Shown here in pieces: positions 53,777-64,000 of a DNA stretch of 64,000 nt. The DNA lies in the NCBI GenBank assembly GCA_015501055.1, contig JADNYV010000016.1:124001-188000 (forward strand), read 5' to 3'. The DNA comes from Mucidula mucida (Eukaryota > Basidiomycota > Agaricomycetes > Agaricales > Physalacriaceae). Under the pieces are notes generated by a model, which worked only from the letters and a program-made list of their open reading frames with translations, did not search any database and had not been told where the DNA came from. Position 1 is the stretch's first letter. Each line of letters starts with the position of its first letter. Position numbers and translations under genes: made by a program.

Positions 53777-54559
53777 ATCCGCGTAGAATTATGCCTTCCC
53801 TTTCGGACCCTAAGTTTAAAGCGCGTTGAAGGGATTTTGAGCTCACAGATGATGGTCATTGATCAAGTATAGTAAATTACCCGGCGCCCGGTCATCGTTC
53901 GCGCTTGATTCTGACGACGCATCTAAATATGCAGCGCCCATAGCAGCTGATGAACCCACTTTCACCTATCGAGGAGTAGGTCTACTAGGGAAGGGCTCGC
54001 GTTGTTGAAACAGTCGGCTTCGGATTGAACCTAACGTACTAATCCGCCGTCCGGGGGATGTGACTTCTATTCAATCGTTTTCCGCCTTATAGGTACACGA
54101 GCTCGTGATACCCTTCATCTTCACCGTCATGACAGATATGTCGACTTGGGGAAGCCCTGTTTTACTCTTGCTGGAGGCATGTCATTTGAAGCTTGCGTCT
54201 CTCTGCACCCTCTAAAGCCCTCTAATCGTGATTTATTGCAGCCAACAAGTTATTGTTCGCCAAGGCAGCCTAATCGAGACAGAAACACGTCTAAGATCGT
54301 CACTTGCGCGCGCCGAGCTCTGAAAATTTCTCACTGATGGACAGGAAGTTGACGGCCGCGTACTATCTCTGCGTCTATACTGGCTCTGGGTGACGAAGGA
54401 AAACGGCGGCAATACTTTGGATATGAAAACAAACGTTACAGCTGCAAGGAGCTGTTGAATCAATCTATAATCTGTGCAGCTGTTTTTGAAAGGTGACCGG
54501 GCTGTAACCGTGTGTATTCCTGCGACTCATTCGATCATGCTCGGCCACGGCCCGTGCGT

Positions 54560-55400
54560 AAACCTCGTTTGTTCAGATTGTTCACTCATTGATAGCATGT
54601 ACTAGAGTTCCGTTGACGATATTAGACCGTGCACTAGGGTTCCGTCGACAATATCAGACCTTGCTGAGAATATAACCGGTGACTCCCCGATAACTTTTAT
54701 CACGTACGGCGGTGCTGCGGTAGCCAAGTCTCCGTCGTCATTAACAATGCACGTCTTCGTTTGTGCTTCTATGATTTCAGACTGGCAGTGCACTTTGACA
54801 GAAACTAGTGTGGCGGTCGTATTGTTTGGCAAGTCGCGATGGCATATTAATCTACATTTCAACTAAAGAGAATACAGCTGGATCGGATCATTGAATGCTT
54901 AGTACTGAGCGCTGAGTTTATACCAGCTGGCACGGACAAGGTTCTAAACAATGACGGATGGCTCAAGACAGGGGATCTTGGATACGTTCAATAGGACGGG
55001 CTCCTTTACATCAAGGATCGTATCAAGGATATCATCATACGCGGGGGCGAGAACATAGTGCATTTACCATCAATCTCGAGATCTTGATGTTTAATGCGTT
55101 GATTGAGTATAGGTCTCGATTTCGGTTGAGAATGCATTATATGCGTATCTGAACGTGTCCGAGGCGGCGGTCATTGGTGTACCTGATAAGAGATAGGGAG
55201 AACTCATTGCAGCGCTTGTGTTTAAGCCTGATCATAACGGAAAGGTGACGGAAGAGGCGTCAATGGCATCGGCGAGAACATCGTGCGTCGTTTTGAATAC
55301 CCTTCAGATATCCGTGCTAAGGATTATCTGATATTGTTTTTGGGTTTTCAGAAGTGCCCTTGATCTAAAATGCCCAGCTCAAACGGACGGTTTAGAGGCG
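54560..55400 (+). pseudogene. Acyl-CoA synthetase (AMP-binding) relic
   Basis: Recognisable pieces of an AMP-dependent acyl-CoA synthetase lie in order with in-frame stops. Near 54670 is SPITFITYGGAAVAKS, the region before the AMP motif. At 54940-55060 is VLNNDGWLKTGDLGYVQ, then a TAG, then DGLLYIKDRIKDIIIRGGEN. At 55165-55260 is AAVIGVPDKR, a TAG, and GELIAALVFKPDHNGKVTEE. Near 55360 is the Lys-containing end (AQLKRT). The enzyme part upstream of 54560 is not clearly traceable. With several stops and missing segments it cannot make a full protein. Confidence 0.75.
54601..54664 (+). repeat. Imperfect tandem repeat, two 32-bp units
   Basis: Units 54601-54632 and 54633-54664 both begin ACTAG(A/G)GTTCCGT and differ at about five positions. 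The repeat lies inside the acyl-CoA synthetase relic. Confidence 0.7.
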
Positions 55401-56348
55401 TCTGAAGCCCAACGCTCTTTACATTTGTATGTTTGTCTTCGAAAGTAGGTAATTCGCGCAACGACAATGTGCTATCACGTTACCGTGGAACAACCTCGTT
55501 ATTGGTGCCGCTGCGAAACTTGTTTTGTTCATGTTAAACCACCATGTCGACCTTGATCGCGCCTATATCTTACAACCGCTTCGGACCAATCCCGCCGCCC
55601 ACTATGGAAGACAAGACACGACCTTCAGATTCAGAATGACTTGTACACATATCGCGCGAAGAACGTGGAAGGCCTATATCGAACTTGACGCAGGCAGTTT
55701 TCTACTTGTCGAGGGTCTTTCACAGGCCGCGAAGCGTATCGAATTAGAGGCCCCAGCAGCGTATTCTTCGACATGGCCGCTATACTCGGCTAATGCGGAA
55801 ATTTTCCGATCTTGAGCAGTCTCCGCCGCATCGTGTTAGTGATTCTTCTGTGCGTCCTGACATTCCACTAGTGTCTGGGAAATATCTTGGCTATGAGTAT
55901 GTTCATCACTTCCGCTTCACGCGGCCATGCAAAAGGTATTCGGCTTTACTGGAAAGGAGATCAAGGCCCTGCAGCTACATGATGTGTCTGGAGGGGAAGG
56001 ATCCTACTAGTTCTGACGGATCCTGAACGTTGAACGTCGATCGCTGGCCCCGTCACGGATATTGGGGCATAGCTTCTTTATTCCCCGACTGGGCGACCGA
56101 AATCCGAGGAGACGAAGTACCGTCAATTCTATAGGGTCCTGCATGTACAGGATTCAGAACTGCATATGCACTGCATCATGTCCGCAAGCGGTCATCTTTT
56201 TTTGCTTCCGACCGCACCAGGGCAAGTACGCCATATTGACAGACATCCTCCTATAGCACCGCCAATCGAAGTTTCAAATACCAGGAGATGAATCCATTTG
56301 CTAAACACGCCACATTCTACCTCGCCTTTTTACGACTTGACGATCATC
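55401..56348. other. Intergenic region, possibly with another gene relic
   Basis: No intact gene is supported. A stretch near 55926-56010 reads AMQKVFGFTGKEIKALQLHD before a stop, and 55525-55815 is open for 96 codons. Both have some coding character but no family I recognise. They may be debris of the neighbouring relic or of another gene. Confidence 0.35.
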
Positions 56349-57444
56349 ATGTATATTCCTTTCATTTCACGAAGCCAGAACGAGTCCAGTCGACTGTATC
56401 GTCGCAAAGGTGGAGGGGGCGGGGGTAAATCTAGCACTGGCTCAGGAGGAAAGAGCAGTGGTGGGGGCAAGAGTACCAGTTCGTCCGGTGGGAAGAGCAC
56501 TAGTTCGTCCGGCGGAAAGAGTTCAGGTTCTAGCTGGTGGGGCTCCTCGAGTGGAAAGTCATCCTGGTCGGGGTGGGGCTCATCCTCCGGATCCAAGACT
56601 AGCAAGAACAAGTCGAACAAAGTCCCGCGGCCCTACGGCGTTGGCGGGGGTGGCGTCTACACCATTGCGGCTGGATCTCTCTTTGCTGGTCGGACTGTCG
56701 GCGGCGGTTCAAGAGGAAGTATATTTGGCTCCAAGTACGCTTTTCTTTGAAGTTCTTTTCTGTAGTCGAAACTGACTGATATTCATAGGATATATGGAAG
56801 CGGCTATCCTGGTGTTGCTGGTCGTGGTGTGGCGGGCCGAGGATTTCCCTTCTACTTCTGGCCGTTAGCGTGGGGAACCGCGGGAGCTGGAACCTACCAC
56901 TATCTGTATAATGACGAGGTATGTCTATTTACGCCACATTACTCATTTCTTTCTAAAACCATACTTTTAGTACGGTCTACCGGACAACACCAGTCGGACA
57001 GGTGGTCCTCAATCTACAGCTGCATTCCAATCGGCATCAACTAGCACCATCTTCCGTATCGTTTCGGACAACGACACCGTGGTGGATCTTATTGACATCA
57101 TCAACTCCAACTGTTCCTCGAGGCTCACCACTACCTCCACAACAGCCGCACCATTTGATCCTAGTCTCATTAAACCCGAGCAAATCGTTCAATACTATCG
57201 CGCGAGTAGTGCGGCTCTTTCTATCGACGGTTATAACAACTCTGCAGCGTTCTCCAATACGGATGACAGTTCAATACAGGATACCCCGATACCTCCTTCC
57301 GTGGATTCAGCATTACTGGAATGTTTGAACATCACAATCGGGACAGCGATACCTTTGGTAGATGATGGGCAGTTTTTGTCGGCAAACATGGGCACATTAG
57401 GCTTGTTTTTCATACTTTTCTGGTGGATTAGGGATATTCTGTAG
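56349..57444 (+). CDS. Gly/Ser-rich protein with C-terminal membrane segment
   Basis: ATG at 56349 (MYIPFISRSQNESSRLYRRK). Residues ~20-100 are Gly/Ser/Lys repeats (GGKSTSSSGGKSTSSSGGKS) with a WWGSSSGKSSWSGWGSSS stretch. Next is a hydrophobic Gly-rich part (GVYTIAAGSLFAGRTVGG). After intron 56735-56788 comes FPFYFWPLAWGTAGAGTYHY. After intron 56919-56970 comes YGLPDNTSRTGGPQSTAAFQ and a soluble part (IFRIVSDNDTVVDLIDIINS, NSNCSS, IKPEQIVQYYRASSAALSID). It ends with a hydrophobic helix LGLFFILFWWIRDIL. Both introns preserve frame. This layout (repeat, WP-rich segment, conserved soluble domain, C-terminal anchor) recurs in Agaricomycetes, but I know no function. Confidence 0.8.
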
Positions 57445-58372
57445 TATGTGCAACGTTAATGTATTCACGCCCTAATGATTAAATGACTCTTTCCGTGTGT
57501 TATGTTTACTTCGCACTACAGCTCGACCTTATTTTCCGTCAGACCTACCCTGACAAAGAGCTCCTCGACCGAAGTGACATATATCTCGACAAGTTCAGTC
57601 TCTTCGTCACTCGAGCACACTGCAAGGCAGATGTGCGTGCCCAATAATTCCAGGATATCACGAAGCGTTCACCTATCCACTTCTTTTTCCCGATTACTTC
57701 CTACCGAGAAACATTGGGTCAGATTGATTCGCAGAGCAGGTTAACAAACTTGATATGTCCAGAGCTGAGCGCTGATCTTCAGAATGGTAGTCTTGACTGG
57801 CGATGAAAACCAACGGCCTGGATTTTATTAACTCACCTGGACCATAGATCTACTCATTCAGATCCCTGAAGCACTAGAGACTAGATCGGCCCAGAAGTGT
57901 TCGAGGCCATTATGTTGCAAGTCGTGGATCGATGTGGGCGCACCGCAAACGCGGAATATAGTTAATGGGATCAACCTACAAACGACGGTGACAACCCAAT
58001 TCGAGCAAATCCGAACAATAGAAGAAATAGTAGGAGTGGTGCTGGAAGACGTGGTCTGGAGTGCAGGGTAAGGAGTAGTGACCCGGGTGCTTCCGATGTC
58101 ATTGAAGACGTTCTGCATGGCGAGTGTGCGTTGCAGCCAGCGTATGAGGGATATCTAGGATGGATAACATCAAAACTACTATTGGCTGCGAGACTTGCAG
58201 AGACCGAGGTATATTGGTGTGAGTGCACTCTCGGACATTACGCTAGGCTTTAGCTTATCAGGGCCTCTACACGAATGCAATGGGGGAATGATTGTAGATT
58301 GATTGCGACAGTCTCTATGACGCCTTGGGGTACAGTTCCTCCTTAACTGAGAGGCCTGTGGATCAAATTAGA
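57445..58372. other. Intergenic region, 0.9 kb
   Basis: No gene is supported. A plus-strand stretch at about 57537-57648 (TYPDKELLDRSDIYLDKFSL) has some coding character, then stops. It may be a relic exon. The rest should hold the 3' ends of the flanking convergent genes. Confidence 0.35.
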
Positions 58373-58777
58373 CTATATCAATGTATTTTTTGGACAGAAA
58401 TGCGTACCAAGCTCCTCCCTCAATGGCTTGAGCTCTTCCAAGTACGCCTTGTACTGAGCCACGTTCTCGACCTTTTCGCTGACACCCTCGAAAATCCTGA
58501 CGGCGGTGGCATAGTCGTTCACTCGGCGAGCTGCACGAACAGCGGCCTCGATGACGGCTGGGCTGGGCACGAGATCATGCGCGAAGCAGTTGTTGAGGCC
58601 ACGCTGCACCTCGAAAAGGTCTTCCGCATTTTGGAAAAAGTTGACATAGCGCTCCGAGAAAGCCTCGAAAGACTCCTGGGCGTGTGCGTGCGCCAAACGG
58701 ATCTGCACTGGTCGCGCAGCGGGCCGGGCGGCGAGACGGAAGGCGGGACGGGATGCAGCGCGAACGGCGGACAACAT
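58373..58777 (-). CDS. COX6: Cytochrome c oxidase subunit 6 (COX5A homolog), mitochondrial
   Basis: A nuclear-encoded, matrix-facing subunit of respiratory complex IV. ATG at 58777 starts an Arg/Ala-rich presequence (MLSAVRAASRPAFRLAARPA). The conserved core reads ESFEAFSERYVNFFQNAEDL, FEVQRGLNNCFAHDLVPSPA, VIEAAVRAARRVNDYATAVR, and IFEGVSEKVENVAQYKAYLE. It ends LKPLREELGTHFCPKNTLI. The single exon encodes 134 residues, normal for fungal Cox6. It diverges from the Mit_KHE1 gene with 99 bp between start codons. Confidence 0.93.
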   Translation of the reverse strand: MLSAVRAASRPAFRLAARPAARPVQIRLAHAHAQESFEAFSERYVNFFQNAEDLFEVQRGLNNCFAHDLVPSPAVIEAAVRAARRVNDYATAVRIFEGVSEKVENVAQYKAYLEELKPLREELGTHFCPKNTLI

Positions 58778-58876
58778 GGTGGTGGTTGCAGGATAAGAGA
58801 GTGCGGTCCGATCCGCCGTGCAAAATGGCGAGAGCGCACGTGATGCAACGCGAGCTCTTTCTTGGACACCGCTCCC
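58778..58876. promoter_or_regulatory. 99-bp divergent promoter region between COX6 and Mit_KHE1
   Basis: Start codons at 58777 (minus) and 58877 (plus) leave 99 bp. Both products are mitochondrial, so a shared bidirectional promoter is plausible. The region is GC-rich with no TATA box. Confidence 0.6.
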
Positions 58877-59917
58877 ATGGCGCCCCGCCAGACAATGCTG
58901 CGTATTCTCGCCTTGCCCCTCCGCCGCCCTGCGCCCTCTGCATCTGTCCCGCTGCGTCCGACGCCCCGCATCATGACCTACTACCACTTCCAGCTCAACC
59001 GGCCCCAGCCCAGCCTTACCACTAACACGAAATCGACATCGTTCCTTCCAGAAGGCGGCGTCGTGAATTGGGTACAACTCAAGGCCGCAGATACATGGTC
59101 AGGCTTTGGCAAGTCCAAGGACGGGTCCTGGCAGGTCAGTTGGTCCACTTGAAACGTGCCGATTCTATTCGCTCAACGCTTACGCAGTTGAAACTATTCC
59201 AATACGGAGAACGATTAATTGACCGCATAGACTTTGAAGAACTCGCGTTAAAGAGCGTAGACCCATCGCTAGGGCCTACGATATCTCATCCTGATATTTC
59301 GCGTGAGGAGAAACCTCTCGTCAAGGTCGGTAACCACCGCGATCGGCTACCTCAGCTTACCCATTTACTATAGATTCCTCTCGTGTACCCCCCATCTATC
59401 CTGTCCGGCGAGTCCTCTATAGCACACCTCAAATCTCTCGTGGAACACCGCACTCCTCGTCATCGCAAAATGTTCTGGGTCTTTTTGATTGCAGCTCCGC
59501 TCACCGCCCCATTCATGATCATTCGTGAGTCTCTCTGCCCGTTTTCGTGTCATACTTTTTGAATATATCCTGATAGCCATAATACCCAACATCCCGTTCT
59601 TCTTCTGTGTGTGGCGTTCGTGGTCACATTACCGTGCCTACAGAGCTTCAGAGTACCTCCAATCTCTTCTTGACAAGGATGCTGTCGTCCCCACAGCAAA
59701 CAAAGATCTGGATCGGATATATCAGGATTATGCTCCCAAGGCCTTACCGGCACCAACACCACATTCTACCGTTACCCCGCAGCCACCTTTCTCTGATCAA
59801 TTGCTCTTGACGCGTGAAGGAATCCCCCAGATACGTGCAACTTTTGACCTCGGGTCAACGGCAGAGTCAGATATGTACAGAGCTGTAGAACAGGCTCGCG
59901 TTCGTGAAAAGGTATAG
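58877..59917 (+). CDS. Mitochondrial K+-H+ exchange-related protein (Mit_KHE1 family)
   Basis: A mitochondrial inner-membrane protein of the family implicated in K+/H+ exchange and matrix volume control. ATG at 58877 gives MAPRQTMLRILALPLRRPAP, an Arg-rich presequence. Then TYYHFQLNRPQPS, NWVQLKAADTWSGFGKSKDG, LKLFQYGERLIDRIDFEELA, and PLVYPPSILSGESSIAHLKS. The two hydrophobic segments MFWVFLIAAPLTAPFMII and PIIPNIPFFFCVWRSWSHYR form the family's most conserved part. It continues YRASEYLQSLLDKDAVVPTA. Three short introns interrupt it. The C-terminus (AVEQARVREKV) stops at 59915-59917. Confidence 0.85.
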
Positions 59918-62900
59918 GGTTGGGAACGGTACGTACATGATAATTTATAGAATTTACTTACACCTTGTCCATCCATGCAATGTACTTGTACAAAGGTTCA
60001 TAATAGTGTATTTCACCCCTCCTTGCCCCAGCAATAGAAATATAACAAGCATCGGCTATGCCGTTATGAACCTACTGATTCTCAACATCCTTTGTTATTT
60101 TTCTGTATTGCATTGGCTTTGGAGTATCCTGAACTGCCCATAAATGCTCTCTAGGGTAGACAATATTATTGGGGACACATCTTGATGAGCAGAACGGTCG
60201 ACACGATCAATGCACAGCTGGAAAAAACGAACCGGTCTGCTAGCTCCAATTCTGACCATCAGACATCCCGACAAAGACTAGTACTGTCATTTCGACATAC
60301 GTAGCTCCCGATTCCAGTTCGACTCCCGAATACGGCAATTATCACTGCCTGCTAATAGGAAATGCCAAGAGTGCGGTCACCTAACAAGACGTGGTTCGTC
60401 TTCGAAATGTACCATATACTGCAACGATTGTTGCGAGGAAGAGGGAAGCTGGAAGAAATTAAACGAGCCGGACCGTTCGGTTACTCGGCCAGGATCGTCG
60501 CTTCGCCAACTCTCCACACCTCCCGCGATGCCCACCAATGTCTTCACGAAGTCGAAGCCTCGCGCGACAGGTCCACGTATTAGATTTCCGGGGACACTTG
60601 TGAACGCAACCGTGAAAACCCCTGCTCTACACGCTGCTTGATAGTAAAAGTAGATGAGTCCAGAATCCACATCGATGTTCGGCACGTACAACAGAAACCT
60701 ATGACAGCCCTCGCCCCCTTAGAGAAGCAAGGACCCCACGGACAATGTCCAAAACCAACAAAGTGAAAGAATCCCTGCTGCGAAATTCTTTCCCAGCTCC
60801 AAAAAAACTGCGACAACCGATAAAACCCCGGCCGAAGAAGACTGAAAGCATGCAGTACTCACGGTGGAAGTTCAAGATCAAGTACCGCGTTTTCATGATT
60901 TCTTTGAGGCCTGCCGGCTCCTGACAGCATCCCCAAAAATACAACACAACTCTATCTTCAGGACACGGTAACTCAAAACGTCGAGCTGACAGAGCATGGT
61001 GCCTTTAGAAGAAGTTGAGCGCTGAACATTGATATGGTGGGAATCATCGAAGGACGAGTCGTAGCGCGCCCGTGACTATCCAGTCAATTAGAGTGTCCAC
61101 CCACCCCACTTTCAGGAATACACTGTGGCGGCGGCCAAGAGTTCATCTCAAAAGTGTCCATCGGAGTGCAAAAGCTCGTACAAGACCCCAAAGCTTTCGT
61201 ATAGCCCGATACGAGACGGGTCCATCATGGAACGAAAGCGGCTGACATCGACACAGATTTAATGTTGCTGGGCCAAGCGGACTTGGTATTCATTCTCGTA
61301 CTCGCTTAGTCTGAGCCTGGGTTCCTGCAGTAAACGGGGAAAAGGGAATCAAGGGTTCAGAATAGACTCTGGTAAGGACTAGTAGCACCGTTTGGGTGTT
61401 ACGCGTAAAGCCCGAAAGGGACCGCAAACGTCCGGGGGGTAATGTGAGAATGTATCCGATGACAGTCCTGTTGGCACGGGCGTTCTTCGAGGTTGTAGTT
61501 GAGGCGTTTTCGAATCTGCCTTAAGTCTATTCTTCAGGGGGTTCCTTGGCACGAACGATGCATAGCAGCAAACACCACGGATCTTCGAGAGGATGGAGTA
61601 GATCGTGTCTCTCTCATACGGACGGAGCTCGACGGTGGAGAACTTGTTTGCACAAAGCTAAACATCATCATTTGGACTATGAGTCAAGGCACGAGCCCGC
61701 GAACTTGGTTAGTTGTGGCGCAGTTGACTAAGGCCGGCCAAGCATTGAGACTGCTTAATTTCGCTTCATTCGATTATTGTAAGCGCAAGTATATGAAGAT
61801 GGAAATCACTAACTTGTAAACCGAGGAAACATTCATATCACAACGATTCCGACTGTCAGTGTAATATTACCTCTTGTAGATCACCCGACAGACACAGAGT
61901 CGTCGGCTGTCAGAGCGGAGTGGAATAGCCTAAGGCTCGCAGTAATGCGCTGTTCAGTGTCTTAAAAAGCTTCATGTGACAGCTGCCAAGGTGGTTGAGC
62001 GGTTCTGGGGTCCTCGCAAGACACGGAGAGACGTCAGAGTAACCAAAATGACTCAGAACAATGAGGGAGGGAGCAAGGGGAATGAGAAATAAAGCAAGCG
62101 AAACGAGACCAAGGACAAAGGGAGTTGACGTGAGACCAAATCAGAAAGACCAAGTAGCATATGTTTTCCTCAATGAAAGGATCTAGTTCAACAAGAGTGG
62201 GGTGCTTTCTTCAGAATGGAAGCCGTGATGAACCAGAAAAAGACGGTGTTGATGTGTGCATATGCACCCCCGGTTTCCGACAATGATTGGAAAGAGTAGC
62301 AGAGAGTGGCGTGGCATCGTGGATCTAGATCGAGCATGGCCTAGGCGTCGAGACTCTATATCGAGGGCACTTTCAGTATTCCAGCCAACGTCGAGGAATA
62401 CGCTGTTCGGTATGTGGTAACGGTTGTCGGGATACCCTTTACGAGGTACCATCCGGACCGTGCATTTATACCATCAGGTCCCTTGCGAACAACGTGTGTG
62501 GACGGGAAACACCGAGAGGGCAGAGTAGATAAGAAACGAACTTTAAGTCACTGCCGCCGAGATGGATATGACGCGTTTGATGATACTGATCCGTGGGGTG
62601 TTGGGGTCTCTGACGGGCAGGGAGACGTGTACATTGTACGAATACATGCCGTCAGTGAGCGAGGTTTGGGAATCGGATGTCAGGAAATCGAGAGCAGGTT
62701 CCTTTAGACAGTCAGAGGTGAGTCGGACTGTGAAATCAGCCGCGTTCCCAATGCTATCAAATACAACACGAACCTTCAATGGTTACACGAGAACGCCACC
62801 TTTGAAAGTGGAGTTTCTGCTGTGAGATGGTGACACGACACTGAATACGGGTCTTATCAAGGCCACCACAAAAATCTCCTCGAATTCCTCTTTTCACGAG

Positions 62901-64000
62901 CAAAACGGACGCCTGGAGGTGAGCAAATCAAGAATAGAGTGAAAAACTCAAGTGAACACGGTATCCTGCGACTTTGGCAACGTTCAACGTACACACAACA
63001 CCAGGGATAACACCACTATTCGATGGTGGCGTATACGCATCGGAATCCATTGAGTTTGGGATGGAACTCGGTGTAGTGCTACACCCTTTGCCCACAGAGA
63101 AAGCAGCAGCAAGAAGACATTGAATACCCTACACCCTACACAGTAAAAGATTGAAGATGAAGGATAATCATAGCGATAAACTCGGTGTTGAAACTCGTCC
63201 CTTTGATGGTTCGGACGCGATGGGTCTTTGTATGATCATGATTTAATTTCGAAGAAAAGATGGGCGATATGAGCACTGAGGTCCCGGGGGAGCTCGAGGT
63301 CGCTGATTTGGTCCGGGCTTGTTCGCGCACACTCAGAGACACACAGGAAACAGTACGGTACGCCTTGGAAACTTGTCGTAAGGGGATGAACGTTGCAGAT
63401 GAAGACCGATGAACGTTCGAAGACCGCGGGAGGATATCTCTGACGATGAGAAAGCTGATTGAGCAATAGAATTGACGGACGGGGAGGCCGGGTTAATGTA
63501 TCTGTCATACCGAACAATGTGTACGCGTCGATGCCGACTGCACAAGAATTGATGATGCGGTGAGCATCTCATCTAATGTACGACAGTTATCACACGGAAT
63601 GTGGCGTCCGGCCGGAATTAAAACACGCAGCGCCGCTGACGCTGCGCGCCGCAGAGGGAGGACAAGACAAATCTGAAGCAAAGTCGGTAGCGGGAGCTGC
63701 ATCGTCCCTCACTTGGCTGGAGTGAAACTGGATGAGCGCGACAGGCCTTGACAACCAGGCCCCGAATGAATATGTGTGGCCGGAGAAACGCGCAGAAAAT
63801 TTAAAGTATTTTAGCCTGGACCTCAACAGTCACTGAAAATAATTTTCAGGTGCAGGGTTTCAGGCGTTAATTTCCGATGTGGTGGGCTGTAGGTCCCTAG
63901 TAAGATTGAACTCGCACGTTTGTACTCTGTTCGGGGAAGAAAGGGAGTCAGCAGTAAGAATGTCTTTACGGACACTGCCGTAAACGGGCTCGAAGAAAGC
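59918..64000. other. 4-kb region without supported genes
   Basis: No open frame here has recognisable family motifs. The best candidates are a plus-strand frame at 61499-61819 and a minus-strand stretch at about 62543-62779 (AADFTVRLTSDCLKEPALDF). Neither has convincing splice partners. No tRNA, rRNA, transposon coding sequence, terminal inverted repeat or simple tandem array was recognised by eye. It may be a promoter or 3' region of a gene to the right, a decayed mobile element, or a non-coding locus. Confidence 0.4.

Noticed and set aside
61985..62050. tRNA-like D-arm sequence (GGTTGAGCGGTTCTGG)
   Set aside because: No matching acceptor stem or T-arm (GTTCRANNC with paired stem) within the next 90 bases.
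62414..62779. Overlapping open frames on both strands in the right-hand gene-free region
   Set aside because: No recognisable motif, no convincing splice sites, and frames end without plausible continuation; too weak to call a gene.

Overview
This is a gene-dense window from a filamentous fungus, almost certainly a basidiomycete of the Agaricomycetes. Genes are broken by many GT-AG introns of about 44-75 nt. They include a multi-intron PRP8, SMC6, THO-complex TEX1, mitochondrial mL58, COX6 and branched-chain ketoacid dehydrogenase E1-alpha, plus F-box proteins of the expanded mushroom type. No prokaryotic signals, CRISPR arrays or recognisable rRNA/tRNA genes were seen.

Layout. 1-1.8 kb: 3' part of a Ser/Pro-rich protein. 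2.4-11.3 kb: PRP8 on the minus strand. 11.7-15.4 kb: an F-box protein and an unrecognised acidic protein, both minus. 16.8-18.5 kb: single-pass membrane protein with an SH3 domain. 18.8-20.2 kb: F-box protein with a probable 1-nt frameshift. 20.7-24.1 kb: two NAD(P)-dependent reductases (extended and classical SDR). 24.6-27.1 kb: TEX1 and a ZIP zinc transporter, divergent with only 54 bp between start codons. 27.3-28.2 kb: internally deleted MFS pseudogene. 28.7-30.5 kb: cation-exchanger-like membrane protein with eroded exchanger motifs.

30.7-40.2 kb holds an isocitrate-lyase-like protein lacking the catalytic Cys motif, an MFS drug/amino-acid-type transporter, an HpcH/HpaI-type aldolase, and a Dal5-like anion permease. 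Two pyruvate-forming lyase folds beside two transporters suggest a small catabolic or uptake cluster. This is the most interesting region of the window.

40.5-42.5 kb: decayed copies of neighbouring genes, an NTF2-like (SnoaL) protein and mitochondrial ribosomal protein mL58. 43.1-44.6 kb: tetraspan membrane protein that appears to be a tandem duplication fused head-to-tail. 44.8-49.2 kb: SMC6. 49.5-51.2 kb: single-pass membrane protein. 51.6-53.4 kb: BCKDH E1-alpha with an 8-nt internal micro-exon. 53.5-53.8 kb: small Lys-rich protein. 53.9-55.4 kb: relic of an acyl-CoA synthetase. 56.3-57.4 kb: Gly/Ser-rich membrane protein. 58.4-59.9 kb: divergent COX6 and Mit_KHE1 genes, 99 bp apart. 59.9-64 kb: about 4 kb with no gene I can support.

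Exon boundaries were worked out by eye from GT/AG sites, reading frame and family conservation. No alignment or database search was run.
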